A DNA stretch of 64,000 bases from Rheinheimera nanhaiensis E407-8 (GTDB taxonomy: Bacteria; Pseudomonadota; Gammaproteobacteria; Enterobacterales; Alteromonadaceae). The DNA lies in assembly GCF_000296695.1 (NCBI RefSeq), contig NZ_BAFK01000016.1, forward strand, positions 40,790 to 104,789, in the 5' to 3' direction. Below the pieces are notes generated by a model. It searched no databases and was not told the origin of the DNA. It saw only the letters and a list, made by a program, of their open reading frames with translations. Numbering within the stretch: the stretch's first letter is position 1; every line of letters begins with the position of its first letter. A program made the position numbers and the translations under genes. Below, in pieces: positions 16,022-25,258 of this stretch.

Positions 16022-16909
16022 TTAGCGGGGAACGTCAATCCGTTGCTTAACATACTTTAGCTGGGCAACGATGGTAAACGTCATGATGACTAACATTGAC
16101 CATGAACTCCATTTTCCCAGATGTACTGCTGACCAGGCACCAAGTTGGTTCGGGTAGCTCCATAAACCCATAAAAGTACTAATGTTTTCTGCTAACCAAA
16201 TAAAGAATCCGACCAGGATAAACCCCAAAAGTAGTGGCATACTGCGTTCTCGATCCAGTGGTGTAAAGTAGACAACAGTGCGGGCATACAGCCCCAGTGT
16301 TGCAGCAGCGATATACCAGCGGTAATCACCAATGTAATGATGAGTAAAGAAGTTGGCGTAAATTAGCACTGCCACCAACACTGCCATCCAATATGGCGGG
16401 TGATGCGCAACCCTTTGCTGCATGAGACGCCAGCTTTGAATGATGTAGCTGCCGACGGCTGCATACATAAAGCCGGCAAACAGCGGCACACCAAACACTT
16501 TACTGTAAGCAAAATCCGGGTAACTCCATGATTGAATAGCACCGGAGGTTTTAAACACCTCAAGCGCAAACCCGACCAGGTGAAACAGGCAAATTGCTTT
16601 TAGCTCATCAACCGTTTCGAGTTTACTCCATACCATCCAAACCTGAATTATCAGCGCCAGTATTAACAACACATCATAACGAGGCAGGCCGATAATACCA
16701 CTGCGTGGCACCAGCAATACTGCGGCAAAAAATAATGCAACAAATAAGCAGGCACGGGCCTGCTTCAGACCAAAAAACCAGAATTCCCAGCAAAAACGGC
16801 GAAAACCAACGGTATTCTCAGGCGGCGAGATCTGCATTAGCCAATTATCCAGCCGGTTTATCGTGGTGACAGTAACAGATGACATAAGCATTCCCTGGCG
16901 AAGTGACAA
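16022..16909 (-). CDS. DUF817 family integral membrane protein
   Basis: A protein of up to 295 residues with about eight membrane helices. Distinctive segments are 'FWFFGLKQARACLFVALF', 'CLFHLVGFALEVFKTSGAIQ', 'WSYPDFAYSKVFGVPLFAG', 'NFFTHHYIGDYRWY' and 'ENISTFMGLWSYP', which characterise DUF817. Function is unknown; conserved His/Asp/Glu pairs at membrane edges suggest an enzyme or metal site. ATG choices lie at 16909, 16891 and 16885; the last removes a poorly conserved start. Confidence 0.85.
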   Translation of the reverse strand: MSLRQGMLMSSVTVTTINRLDNWLMQISPPENTVGFRRFCWEFWFFGLKQARACLFVALFFAAVLLVPRSGIIGLPRYDVLLILALIIQVWMVWSKLETVDELKAICLFHLVGFALEVFKTSGAIQSWSYPDFAYSKVFGVPLFAGFMYAAVGSYIIQSWRLMQQRVAHHPPYWMAVLVAVLIYANFFTHHYIGDYRWYIAAATLGLYARTVVYFTPLDRERSMPLLLGFILVGFFIWLAENISTFMGLWSYPNQLGAWSAVHLGKWSSWSMLVIMTFTIVAQLKYVKQRIDVPR

Positions 16910-16999
16910 TCAAAATTACCCTGCAATACCATACAGAGCAACCGCTTATGCTACAGTAACCGGTTTATTGAAGGCTGAGCAAATCAGGAAATGCATGTT

Positions 17000-17527
17000 A
17001 TGACAGGTGCTGCACAAAACGGTATCGGGCTGGGCGACGCCGGGGCGCAGGTAAATGTTTACATAGCGAACAAACCGCCAATGGCCGAGTACGCCGATTT
17101 ACAGCGGGTAGAGCCGTTGCAGTGCGGCGAAATTGAACTGATTTACCGTGCCTGTGGTAATGGCTGGCGCAAAGTGTTTAATGTGTATGCCAAGCTGTTG
17201 TTTGCGCTTAATACACAGCAGGCCGCAAGCTGGCAGCAGTACCGTGACCGGCAGTTGTTGCAGGCGGGTAGCCAAACTGCGTTGCTATTTAGTGCGCCTG
17301 AGCTAACGCCCGCAGAAAAAACCGTGCATATTGTTGCCGGCCGCACTTATGCTAAAACCTTGCTGGAGGCTGGTTTGCCGGCTCAGCTACACTGGTTGAA
17401 TAATGAATTTGCTATAGATCAGCACCACCGGTTGTTGGTTTGCCCGTATTTTGACTATCGTCAGCTCAATAATGAAAAGCTGGTCTATCTGGCCCAACTA
17501 ATAAAGGCGTTAGATGAAACACCCTGA
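17000..17527 (+). CDS. Unknown soluble protein (possibly DUF6942 family)
   Basis: The ATG at 17000 has AGGAA nine bases upstream; the ATG at 16991 would leave no spacing. About 175 residues. Features are 'VNVYIANKPPMAEYADLQ' near the start, 'CGNGWRKVFNVYAKLLF' about residues 51-67, and 'VCPYFDYRQLNNEKL' near the end. This pattern resembles a small uncharacterised family in Alteromonadales that I think is DUF6942, but I am not certain. The gene overlaps the next by 14 bases, implying a joint function. Confidence 0.65.
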   Translation: MTGAAQNGIGLGDAGAQVNVYIANKPPMAEYADLQRVEPLQCGEIELIYRACGNGWRKVFNVYAKLLFALNTQQAASWQQYRDRQLLQAGSQTALLFSAPELTPAEKTVHIVAGRTYAKTLLEAGLPAQLHWLNNEFAIDQHHRLLVCPYFDYRQLNNEKLVYLAQLIKALDETP

Positions 17528-17984
17528 GTTAAAGACGCAGTTACAACAGCTTTGCGCCCTGCTGCAACCGTTTCAATTTGGCATCGGCGGCAGTTGCCTG
17601 CTGTGGCAACTGGGGCTGGAGGCCGCGCCAAATGATATTGATATCGTCTGCGCTGAAGCAGACTTTGCCGCGATTTGCGCTGTGCTTAATGCCAATTTCA
17701 GCTTGCAGCCGGTCGCGCCTCACCCGCTTTATATGTCAGCCCACTTTTGCCGTTTCAGTCGCTCAGGCTGGCCAGACATAGAGCTGATGGCCGGTATTGC
17801 GGTGGCACAGCAGCAACAACAACAGCAGTGGACTTTTGTGCCGCAGCGTTGCCACTGGCAAGACGGTATCTGCTGGATGCCACCGGCCGACTGGCTGCAA
17901 TTGTATCAGCTGTTTAACCGGCCAGAGCGGGTAGCACAGTTACGCCGCTATTTAGTGCAGCTTAGGCTAAATAGCCTGAGTTAA
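17514..17984 (+). CDS. Nucleotidyltransferase-fold protein
   Basis: A 156-residue protein. 'GIGGSCLLWQLGL' followed by 'PNDIDIVCAE' matches the G-[GS]...D-x-D motif of the polymerase-beta-type nucleotidyltransferase superfamily; a third acidic residue may be Glu in 'PDIELMAG'. A Gln tract (about residues 95-104) precedes a C-terminal 'MPPADWLQLYQLFNRPERV' helix pair. Members modify tRNA, antibiotics or proteins; the target here is unknown. It overlaps the preceding unknown gene. Confidence 0.65.
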   Translation: MKHPELKTQLQQLCALLQPFQFGIGGSCLLWQLGLEAAPNDIDIVCAEADFAAICAVLNANFSLQPVAPHPLYMSAHFCRFSRSGWPDIELMAGIAVAQQQQQQQWTFVPQRCHWQDGICWMPPADWLQLYQLFNRPERVAQLRRYLVQLRLNSLS

Positions 17985-18130
17985 CGCCGCTATCAGAATA
18001 AAGTCCCCTTTTAAGGTTAAAAAGTAGCCATTTGGTTTATTTTGTAAAATAAAATTGAACTTTTATTTTACATTCAAAGCTGCCCTCTGTAGTATGCGCG
18101 CCGCTATCACCAACTTAGGGATCTGAAACA

Positions 18131-18922
18131 ATGACGTTAAAGTATGCATTACCTGTTATCGCTCTGGCCGCCACGACTGCCGTATCTGCAGAAGAGTACC
18201 AGTTGTTCACTGAACTGCGCGCTGACCATGTCCGTGTTAGCGGCGACAACGAAACCAACTGGCATGTAAACGGCACTTACTTCTTCGATAAAAAAGTGAC
18301 TTTAGGCCCGTTAGATCAATTCGAATACATCAATAAAGTAACCAACATTAATGCCGGTTATTCCCGTGCGTTTGACGAAAACTTCCTGCGCCTGGGCGGC
18401 GAGTATTTCGCAGCGAACGGCTTAGTGGTATCTGCTGAGCACAACCGCGTAAGCGGTGACTATATTAACCAATTTGGCCTGGGCTACCTGGTATCAGATA
18501 ACTTTATTGTGCGGGCCCGTGCGGTTAAGCCTGAAGACGAAAGCACCACTTACTGGTTCTCTGCCAGCTACAACCACCAGCTGCAAGGCAATGATTACGT
18601 GGGTTTTACTGCTGAAGTGGACGACGAGTTTGACTACTTCACGTTAAGCAGCAAGTACTTTGCGGCGCTGAACGAAGGCCGTTATATCGCGGTAGGCGTA
18701 GCGTTAGCAGACAACGATGGCCGCTCAAGCTGGGCAGCCGAAGCCGATTACTACTTCAGCAAAATGACCTCTGTTGGCCTGTCGTACGACAAAGCTGACA
18801 ACTACAGCCTGAATGCCAAGCACTTCTTTAACAGCAACTGGGCGTTAGAAGCCCGCTTTGCCAGCAATGCTGACAATTCAGCTCGCAAAGTTTACAGCTT
18901 AGGCGTTACCGGCCAGTTCTGA
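18131..18922 (+). CDS. Outer-membrane beta-barrel protein (putative porin)
   Basis: A 263-residue protein with a signal peptide cut near Val-Ser-Ala/Glu-Glu. The mature part consists of alternating aromatic/polar strands (for example 'YWFSASYNHQLQGNDYVGF' and 'WAAEADYYFSKMTSVGLSY') and ends in Gln-Phe, the C-terminal phenylalanine recognised by the BAM complex. It resembles the small 'putative porin' family of marine gammaproteobacteria. Codon use is strongly biased, which suggests high expression. The 146-base leader (17985-18130) is AT-rich. Confidence 0.78.
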   Translation: MTLKYALPVIALAATTAVSAEEYQLFTELRADHVRVSGDNETNWHVNGTYFFDKKVTLGPLDQFEYINKVTNINAGYSRAFDENFLRLGGEYFAANGLVVSAEHNRVSGDYINQFGLGYLVSDNFIVRARAVKPEDESTTYWFSASYNHQLQGNDYVGFTAEVDDEFDYFTLSSKYFAALNEGRYIAVGVALADNDGRSSWAAEADYYFSKMTSVGLSYDKADNYSLNAKHFFNSNWALEARFASNADNSARKVYSLGVTGQF

Positions 18923-18951
18923 TTTTCTCTGGTAGCTACACTAGCGTTTTT

Positions 18952-18977
18952 GGGGCAACAATTGTTGCCCCTTTTTT
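18952..18977 (+). terminator. Intrinsic terminator after the porin gene
   Basis: GGGGCAACA faces TGTTGCCCC through a near-continuous palindrome (18952-18971) followed by TTTTTT. It separates the porin from the accessory island. Confidence 0.9.
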
Positions 18978-19055
18978 ATGCCTGCTTTTAATACCAGCTT
19001 TGTTATTTTTGCACTTTTAAGCTATCATTTGTGCGATGGCAACATTGGAGGCGTT

Positions 19056-19427
19056 ATGAGTGCATTGTTACAACCCGTCAGCAGCGCCGATGAGGTACTG
19101 GCCAAGGCGGTGCTAAACGCTGCCGACCAGCTGGGTTTAAAGCAGGCCGAACTGGCCGCCGTGTTAGGCGTGCACCGCACCGCAGTCAGCCGGCTTAAGC
19201 AAAAACTGGCGTTAGACCCAAACTCAAAACAAGGTGAGCTGGCGCTGCTGCTTATTCGTATTGCCCGCGCGCTGTATGCATTAACCGGCGGTGATAAAAG
19301 CTGGACCCAGCACTTTATGCAGACACCGAATCAGCTTAGCGGTGGTATACCGGCGCAACAGGTACAAAGTGTGCATGGTTTAATGCAGGTGCTGCATGTG
19401 GTCGATGCTATGCGGGGTAAGCAGTGA
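19056..19427 (+). CDS. Xre/MbcA/ParS-type antitoxin of a RES-Xre module
   Basis: The ATG at 19056 has TTGGAGG upstream; an earlier in-frame start adds an implausible hydrophobic leader. The 123-residue protein has an N-terminal helix-turn-helix ('GLKQAELAAVLGVHRTAVSR') and the C-terminal DUF2384-like domain with 'LLIRIARALYALTGGDKSW'. Its TGA overlaps the GTG of the RES gene as GTGA, so the pair is translationally coupled. Antitoxins of this family bind the toxin's active-site cleft and repress the operon. Confidence 0.88.
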   Translation: MSALLQPVSSADEVLAKAVLNAADQLGLKQAELAAVLGVHRTAVSRLKQKLALDPNSKQGELALLLIRIARALYALTGGDKSWTQHFMQTPNQLSGGIPAQQVQSVHGLMQVLHVVDAMRGKQ

Positions 19428-20170
19428 TCTGGCAAGCCTGCAATGGCGAGCAGCATATCACTTCACTCAGCGGCACCCTGTTTCGCCTGGTAGAAAGCCA
19501 GGAGCAAGCCGCTACCCTTAGCCTGGTCGATACGCTGCAAGAGCAGGCGCTGTTAGAGCAGTTATTAGAGCAAACCAAACCGCCGGTACCGCCGCCAGCT
19601 GAAGGCCTACATTACTTGCTTAAAACGCCGTTTCGTTACCCGCCGTTAAAGTGGGGCTCGCGTTTTGGCAGCGTGTATGAGCCGGGTATTTTCTATGCCG
19701 GCTGCACAGTCGCGGCCACCCTGGCTGAATCCGCCTATTACCGGCTGATTTTCTGGCAGTCGATGCCAGCGCCGGCGCCCAAACCCATACTGCGCAACGC
19801 CCATACCTTGTTCAGCGTGCGCTACCAAACAAAGCGCGGCATAGTGCTGCACCAGCCACCTTTTAGCCAGCATCAGGCAATGCTGACCAGTAAAACTGAC
19901 TACCAGCACACCCAGCAGCTGGGCAGCGCCATGCGCAGTGCCGGCGTTGACGCTTTTGAATACCAATCAGCCCGTGCCGCGGGCAATGAGTACTGTATTG
20001 GCTTATTTAACCCCAGCGCTTTTACTACCAACCAGCCAGAACACAGCAGCCAATGGCTGTGCGAGCTAAGCGCACAGCAGGTAGTGTTTAAACAACACGG
20101 CGAAACCCAGCTACATAGCTTTAGCGCAGAGCAGTTTTGGCTAGAAGGTAAATTGCCGCTGCCAGCGTGA
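19424..20170 (+). CDS. RES-domain toxin (NAD+-degrading)
   Basis: A 248-residue protein with the RES signatures: Arg in 'LFRLVES', 'RFGSVYEPGIFYAG' (Tyr and surrounding residues), Glu in 'TLAESAYYR', and a late Ser/Asn in 'NEYCIGLFNPSAF'. RES toxins are ADP-ribosyltransferase-related enzymes that hydrolyse or phosphorolyse NAD+ in the cytoplasm. It starts with GTG inside the antitoxin stop. No truncation is visible, so the module looks functional. Confidence 0.88.
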   Translation: MIWQACNGEQHITSLSGTLFRLVESQEQAATLSLVDTLQEQALLEQLLEQTKPPVPPPAEGLHYLLKTPFRYPPLKWGSRFGSVYEPGIFYAGCTVAATLAESAYYRLIFWQSMPAPAPKPILRNAHTLFSVRYQTKRGIVLHQPPFSQHQAMLTSKTDYQHTQQLGSAMRSAGVDAFEYQSARAAGNEYCIGLFNPSAFTTNQPEHSSQWLCELSAQQVVFKQHGETQLHSFSAEQFWLEGKLPLPA

Positions 20171-20245
20171 TAAGTTGAGCAATAACATGGTTTAATAAGC
20201 TAAGTTAGTAAACTGAATATGTAAAACGCGTACAAGGAAACGTGA

Positions 20246-20998
20246 ATGGCGGTATCACACTGGACCAGACAGCAAAGCTTAGTGGCATTTAGCTTGTATT
20301 GCCGCCTACCTTTTGGCCGCTTTCATTCCGAAAATCCCGAAATTATCCAGTATGCTAACTTAATTGGCCGCACACCTTCAGCTTTGGCAATGAAGTTGTC
20401 GAATCTTGCCAGTTTAGACCCTGCTATCACATCGACAGGCCGCTCGGGTCTAACCGGAGCCTCCGCTGCGGATAAAGCTCTGTGGCAAGAAATGCAGCAA
20501 GATTGGGCTGCTTTTGTTATTGCTATGGCGCAAGCCGAGAAAGAGTTTGGTGCAGAACAAGGCATTGCTCAAAGCAATATTGCTGAAAAAAGTACCTCAA
20601 AGTTAGCCGAAGTAACAGTGCGCATAGGCCAACAGTTTTTCCGCAGCGCTGTATTAAGTGCCTATAACCAACGCTGCTGTATCAGCGGTTTGGCCAACCC
20701 CAAGTTATTGGTTGCCAGCCATATAGTGCCTTGGAGCCAAGACGAAGTGAACCGACTAAACCCCCATAACGGCTTAGCCTTATCAGCATTACATGATAAA
20801 GCCTTTGATCTGGGTTTAATTACCGTCGATGACGACTATCGAGTGGTGGTATCAAGCCAAGCTACCGATGCAACAGATGCGTTTTTTATGTCAGCCATTG
20901 CCAGTTTTCATGGCAAGCGCATCGCCTTGCCAGAAAAATTTTATCCCGCAGCACAGTTTCTCGCTTTTCATCGTGAACATATTTTTCAGCAAGCATAA
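20246..20998 (+). CDS. HNH endonuclease (HNH_2 type)
   Basis: A 250-residue protein. An N-terminal helical domain ('FGRFHSENPEIIQYANLIGR') is followed by a C-terminal HNH nuclease: 'CCISGLANPKLLVASHIVPW' and 'NPHNGLALSALHDKAFDLGL' supply the His, Asn and His of the beta-beta-alpha metal site. Proteins of this type often occur in defence or mobile contexts, sometimes as restriction-like nucleases. AAGGAAACGTG precedes the ATG. No methyltransferase or other obvious partner follows; three short palindromic repeats do. Confidence 0.82.
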   Translation: MAVSHWTRQQSLVAFSLYCRLPFGRFHSENPEIIQYANLIGRTPSALAMKLSNLASLDPAITSTGRSGLTGASAADKALWQEMQQDWAAFVIAMAQAEKEFGAEQGIAQSNIAEKSTSKLAEVTVRIGQQFFRSAVLSAYNQRCCISGLANPKLLVASHIVPWSQDEVNRLNPHNGLALSALHDKAFDLGLITVDDDYRVVVSSQATDATDAFFMSAIASFHGKRIALPEKFYPAAQFLAFHREHIFQQA

Positions 20999-21009
20999 CC
21001 GCTGCATCG

Positions 21010-21096
21010 CACTTTTCTGCGGCTTAAAACGTAATATCCCACACTTTTCTGCGCATAAAAATGTGAAAACTCAACACTTTTCTGCGCCTAAAAGTG
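21010..21096. repeat. Three tandem 32-33-nt units, each starting CACTTTTCTGCG
   Basis: CACTTTTCTGCG occurs at 21010-21021, 21042-21053 and 21075-21086. Each is followed by a partly matching TAAAA-G/TG segment; in the third unit CACTTTT (21075-21081) pairs perfectly with AAAAGTG (21090-21096), and in the second nearly so. Each unit is therefore a small hairpin or dyad with a conserved CTGCG loop. The array starts 11 bases after the HNH gene. Confidence 0.75.
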
Positions 21097-21170
21097 TAAG
21101 TTCAGCAAAACTTCAGCCGATAAAGTTTGCTAAGTAGTATGATGCAACTACAGAAAATAAATGGATAACA

Positions 21171-21635
21171 GTGATGCAAGCACTTGAACTTAAAATTCCG
21201 CCGCTGCTGTTAGTGGTGCTATTTGCTGTAGCCATGTGGGCATTGGCGCAGTGGGTGCCGTCTTTGGTGCTGCCACTTAGCTGGCGGCTGCTATTCGCCG
21301 GTACTTTTGCTGTTGCCGGAGTATCGGTAGTGCTGGCCGGCGTATTGGCGTTTCGCCGCGCTAACACCACGGTCGATCCGCGGGTGCCGCAGCAAAGCTC
21401 TAGTTTGGTCATTCGCGGCATATACCGCTATAGCCGTAACCCTATGTATGTTGGCTTTTTTTTGCTACTGGCAGCGCTGGCGTGTTATTTGATGAACGCC
21501 GCGGCTTTTGCCTTGCTGCCGCTGTTTGTGTGGTATATCAACCGGTTTCAGATAGCGCCGGAAGAGCGCTTTTTACTGCAAAAATTTGGTGCCGACTATC
21601 AGACTTACTGCGATACAGTGCGGCGCTGGTTATAA
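21171..21635 (+). CDS. Isoprenylcysteine carboxyl methyltransferase-like membrane protein
   Basis: A 154-residue membrane protein with about four helices. 'RGIYRYSRNPMYVGFFLLL' followed by 'EERFLLQKFGADYQTYCDTVRRW' is the SAM-binding C-terminal signature of the ICMT/PEMT-like family (R-x-x-R-N-P-x-Y and E-x-x-x). Bacterial members are mostly of unknown substrate and may methylate lipids or small molecules. Translation may begin at GTG 21171 or ATG 21174. Converges on a toxin-antitoxin pair. Confidence 0.82.
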   Translation: MMQALELKIPPLLLVVLFAVAMWALAQWVPSLVLPLSWRLLFAGTFAVAGVSVVLAGVLAFRRANTTVDPRVPQQSSSLVIRGIYRYSRNPMYVGFFLLLAALACYLMNAAAFALLPLFVWYINRFQIAPEERFLLQKFGADYQTYCDTVRRWL

Positions 21636-21643
21636 CATTGTTG

Positions 21644-21934
21644 TTAGTGATTATGACTCTGTGCTTTAACTGGTTTGATGGTTAACTCAAAACCGCAGGC
21701 ATGAGCATACTTGAGTAAAGTAGACCAGCTTGGGTTGGCATTGCCGCGTTCTAAACGGCTGATATTGCTTTTCTGAGTTTGCATTTTTTCAGCCACCTGT
21801 GCCTGAGTAAGTCCGGCCTCAGCACGCATTGACAGTAGCTGATCAATAAAAGCAAATTCACCTTCCAGTAAATCGTACTCAGCTTTGACATCCGGGTTGG
21901 CTAAAGCGCGTTGCTTAAACCTTTGCAGACTCAT
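21644..21934 (-). CDS. HigA-like Xre antitoxin
   Basis: A 96-residue protein with a helix-turn-helix ('GLTQAQVAEKMQTQKSNISRLE') followed by the 'GNANPSWSTLLKYAHACGF' tail typical of antitoxins paired with Gp49-like toxins. It is the second gene of the pair and overlaps the toxin by 4 bases. It probably neutralises the toxin and represses their promoter. Confidence 0.85.
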   Translation of the reverse strand: MSLQRFKQRALANPDVKAEYDLLEGEFAFIDQLLSMRAEAGLTQAQVAEKMQTQKSNISRLERGNANPSWSTLLKYAHACGFELTIKPVKAQSHNH

Positions 21935-22254
21935 AATTTTTGCACCTCTTTTTGCCGTTGTCGGGCCAGTTCAAGATCCGCTTTTGGCGTTTTTTGTGAC
22001 TTTTTGATAAAGGCATGTAATACGACTATATGTTTGCCCTGCAAATAACAAAACAGTCCGCGGCCTATACCTTCCGCTGCTTTCGCTCTGATCTCGAATA
22101 AGCCGCCACCCATTGCCTCTGTATGTGGTGGCCCTAAGTTTGCGCCATGTTTCTCCATCAATTCAAGCAACTTCAGTATTCTTGCCTGCATCTTTGGCGG
22201 CATGGCCAGGATCTGTTCATCTACACCTTGGTAAAAGTCGATTTTCCAGCTCAT
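21931..22254 (-). CDS. HigB/RelE-superfamily toxin (phage-derived Gp49-like)
   Basis: A 107-residue toxin. 'PKMQARILKLLELMEKHG', 'GGGLFEIRAKAAEGIGRGLFCY' and 'IVVLHAFIKKSQKTP' are the conserved blocks of the Gp49-like RelE-fold family. Such toxins are ribosome-dependent mRNA interferases. The toxin comes first in the operon, as in higBA. Nothing suggests inactivation. Confidence 0.87.
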   Translation of the reverse strand: MSWKIDFYQGVDEQILAMPPKMQARILKLLELMEKHGANLGPPHTEAMGGGLFEIRAKAAEGIGRGLFCYLQGKHIVVLHAFIKKSQKTPKADLELARQRQKEVQKL

Positions 22255-22318
22255 ATATCGCCCGAAAGTTGCTTTATATGATAACCCACTGACCGCGGGT
22301 TGTCGAATTCTTGTTCTG

Positions 22319-25141
22319 TTAACCCAGCAATGGCTTTAAATAATGCCCGGTGTAGGATTTTTCACAGGCTGCTACCTGCTCTGGCGTGCCGGCGATTAAA
22401 ATTTCACCGCCGCCGCTGCCGCCTTCAGGGCCCAGGTCGATAATCCAGTCGGCAGTTTTAATCACATCCAGGTTATGCTCGATCACCACTATGGTATTGC
22501 CGTGATCGCGCAACCGGTGCAGCACGTTCAGTAACTGCTGAATATCGTAAAAATGCAGGCCGGTGGTGGGCTCGTCCAGGATATACAGCGTTTTACCGGT
22601 GTCGCGCTTGCTTAGCTCGCGTGCCAGTTTCACCCTTTGTGCTTCACCGCCGGATAAAGTGGTGGCCGACTGGCCCAGCTTAATGTAAGACAGGCCCACA
22701 TCCATCAGGGTTTGTACTTTACGTTTAATCGCCGGTATCGCCTCGAAAAAGCCCAGCGCGTCTTCGACCGTCATATCCAGCACTTCGTGGATATTTTTGC
22801 CTTTGTATTTAATCTCCAGCGTTTCACGGTTATAGCGCTTACCTATACAGACATCGCACGGCACATAGACATCGGGTAAAAAGTGCATTTCTACCTTAAT
22901 AACACCATCGCCCTGACAGGCTTCACAGCGGCCGCCTTTAACGTTAAAGCTAAAACGGCCAACCTGATAACCGCGTGAGCGCGCTTCCTGAGTGCCGGCA
23001 AACAGCTCGCGCACCGCGGTAAAAATGCCGGTGTAGGTGGCGGCATTGGAGCGCGGCGTACGGCCGATCGGGCTCTGATCGATATCAATCACTTTGTCAA
23101 AGTGGTCCAGGCCTTTAATCTCGCGGTGCGGCGCGGCGTCATCGCCCTCGCCTTTGTTTAATACCTTGTGCGCCACCCGGAATAAGGTGTCATTAATCAG
23201 CGTGGACTTACCCGAGCCGGACACGCCGGTAACACAGGTCATCAGGCCAAATGGAATGGCGATATCAACGTCTTTTAAGTTGTTGCCGCTGGCGCCCAGT
23301 ACTTCCAGCCACTTTTTACCGGGCTTATGCCGCTTTTGCGGCACTTCAATTTTGCGCGTACCGGCCAAATACTGGCCGGTTAAGGAGTCCGGCGCTGCCA
23401 TCACCTGTTCCAGCGTGCCCTGGGCGACAATATTGCCGCCATGCACACCGGCGCCGGGGCCAATATCGATAATATGGTCAGCCATCCGCACCGCGTCTTC
23501 ATCGTGCTCGACGACGATCACGGTATTGCCTAAATCTCGCAGGTGGGTCAGGGTGCCCAGCAGGCGGTCGTTGTCGCGCTGATGCAGGCCAATCGACGGT
23601 TCATCCAGCACATACATCACACCGACTAAACCGGCACCAATCTGGCTGGCTAAACGAATGCGCTGCGCTTCACCGCCGGATAAGGTTTCGGCACTGCGTG
23701 ACAGGTTAAGGTAGTTCAGCCCTACGTTAACCAAAAAGCTTAAGCGGTCCTGAATTTCTTTTAATACCTTTTCGGCAATTTGTGCCTTTTGGCCGGTCAG
23801 CGTTAACTGCTGAAAAAACGCCATACAGTCGCCAATCGACAATTCGACCACCTGCGGCAGATTGGTTTGGCCGATAAACACATGGCGCGCTTCTTCGCGC
23901 AAACGGGTGCCATGACAGCTGGGGCAGGCCTGATGCGCCAGGTATTTGCTCAGCTCTTCGCGCACGGCATTGGATTCGGTTTCGCGGTAACGCCGCTCCA
24001 TATTGGGCAAAATACCTTCAAACGGGTGGCTGCGCTGCACAATATCGCCACGGTCATTTAAGTATTTAAAGTCGATTACCGTATGGCCACTGCCGTATAA
24101 AATGGCATCCTGCTGTTTTTTGCTCAGGCTGTTAAAGGGCACATCCAGCGCAAAACCGTAGTGCTCGGCTAACGACTTTAACATCTGAAAATAATAGAAA
24201 TTACGCTTATCCCAGCCGCGGATAGCACCACCGGCCAGGCTGAGCTCGTCGCTGACAATGACTTTATTCGGGTCAAAATACTGCTTTACGCCCAGGCCAT
24301 CACAGCTGGGACAGGCGCCGGCCGGGTTGTTAAAGGAAAACAAGCGCGGCTCCAGCTCAACCATTGAATAACCGCAGCTGGGGCAGGCAAAGTTAGCCGA
24401 GAACACCAGCTCCTCAGCATCCGGCTCGTCCATCAGTGCTACCCTTGCCACGCCGCCGGATAAACTGAGCGCGGTTTCAAAGGATTCGGCCAGCCGGGTT
24501 TTAATATCGTCGCGCACTTTAATACGGTCGATCACCACTTCAATGGTGTGCTTTTTGTGTAAGTCCAGTTTCGGTGGATCAGATAAATCACACACTTCGC
24601 CGTCGATGCGGGCGCGGATATAGCCCTGGGCAGCTAAGGTTTCCAGGGTTTTTACGTGCTCGCCTTTGCGCTCCTGCACCACCGGTGCCAGCACCATCAG
24701 TTTGGTGCCTTCCGGGAAGGTGGTGACCTTGTCGACCATTTCGCTGATGGTTTGTGCCGCCAGCGGTAAGTCATGCGTCGGGCAGCGCGGCTCACCGACG
24801 CGGGCAAATAATAACCGCAGGTAGTCGTAAATTTCGGTAATGGTGCCCACGGTAGAGCGCGGGTTATGCGAGGTGGATTTTTGCTCAATCGAAATGGCCG
24901 GTGATAAGCCCTCGATATGATCGACGTCCGGCTTTTCCATCAAACTTAAAAACTGCCGCGCATAAGCCGATAATGACTCGACATAGCGGCGCTGGCCTTC
25001 AGCGTACAGCGTATCAAATGCCAGTGACGATTTGCCCGAGCCGGACAAGCCGGTGATCACAATCAGTTTATCGCGCGGTATAGTTAGCGAGATGCTTTTC
25101 AGGTTGTGGGTGCGGGCACCGCGAATGTCGATTTTATCCAT
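22319..25141 (-). CDS. uvrA: Excinuclease ABC subunit A
   Basis: The ATG at 25141 yields 940 residues, the same length as E. coli UvrA; the frame extends 14 codons upstream without homology. Two ABC ATPase units are visible (Walker A '[14 protein letters not shown]' and '[14 protein letters not shown]', signatures '[12 protein letters not shown]' and '[12 protein letters not shown]'). Zinc-finger cysteines occur in 'CPSCGYS...CPSCDGLG' and 'CEACQGDG...CDVCIGKRY'. It recognises DNA damage in nucleotide excision repair. In many relatives uvrA is next to an MFS gene and ssb; here a sugar locus intervenes. Confidence 0.98.
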   Translation of the reverse strand: MDKIDIRGARTHNLKSISLTIPRDKLIVITGLSGSGKSSLAFDTLYAEGQRRYVESLSAYARQFLSLMEKPDVDHIEGLSPAISIEQKSTSHNPRSTVGTITEIYDYLRLLFARVGEPRCPTHDLPLAAQTISEMVDKVTTFPEGTKLMVLAPVVQERKGEHVKTLETLAAQGYIRARIDGEVCDLSDPPKLDLHKKHTIEVVIDRIKVRDDIKTRLAESFETALSLSGGVARVALMDEPDAEELVFSANFACPSCGYSMVELEPRLFSFNNPAGACPSCDGLGVKQYFDPNKVIVSDELSLAGGAIRGWDKRNFYYFQMLKSLAEHYGFALDVPFNSLSKKQQDAILYGSGHTVIDFKYLNDRGDIVQRSHPFEGILPNMERRYRETESNAVREELSKYLAHQACPSCHGTRLREEARHVFIGQTNLPQVVELSIGDCMAFFQQLTLTGQKAQIAEKVLKEIQDRLSFLVNVGLNYLNLSRSAETLSGGEAQRIRLASQIGAGLVGVMYVLDEPSIGLHQRDNDRLLGTLTHLRDLGNTVIVVEHDEDAVRMADHIIDIGPGAGVHGGNIVAQGTLEQVMAAPDSLTGQYLAGTRKIEVPQKRHKPGKKWLEVLGASGNNLKDVDIAIPFGLMTCVTGVSGSGKSTLINDTLFRVAHKVLNKGEGDDAAPHREIKGLDHFDKVIDIDQSPIGRTPRSNAATYTGIFTAVRELFAGTQEARSRGYQVGRFSFNVKGGRCEACQGDGVIKVEMHFLPDVYVPCDVCIGKRYNRETLEIKYKGKNIHEVLDMTVEDALGFFEAIPAIKRKVQTLMDVGLSYIKLGQSATTLSGGEAQRVKLARELSKRDTGKTLYILDEPTTGLHFYDIQQLLNVLHRLRDHGNTIVVIEHNLDVIKTADWIIDLGPEGGSGGGEILIAGTPEQVAACEKSYTGHYLKPLLG

Positions 25142-25202
25142 AATGGTTTCCGGTTGGGCAATAAAGGCAGCAAAACTGTACAAATATACACTAGATGGGC
25201 AG

Positions 25203-25231
25203 AAAAAAAAGCCTCCGCACTAAGCGGAGGC
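25203..25231 (-). terminator. Intrinsic terminator of the TonB-dependent receptor gene
   Basis: GCCTCCGC (25211-25218) pairs with GCGGAGGC (25224-25231); on the minus strand the stem is followed by eight T residues (25210-25203). It lies 28 bases after the receptor stop. Confidence 0.92.
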
Positions 25232-25258
25232 AATACGGTTAACACCGGGGAGAGGATC

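Noticed and set aside
21010..21096. CRISPR array
   Set aside because: Only three 12-bp exact repeats with partly similar 20-bp intervals and no cas genes; the intervals share the mirror motif, unlike spacers.
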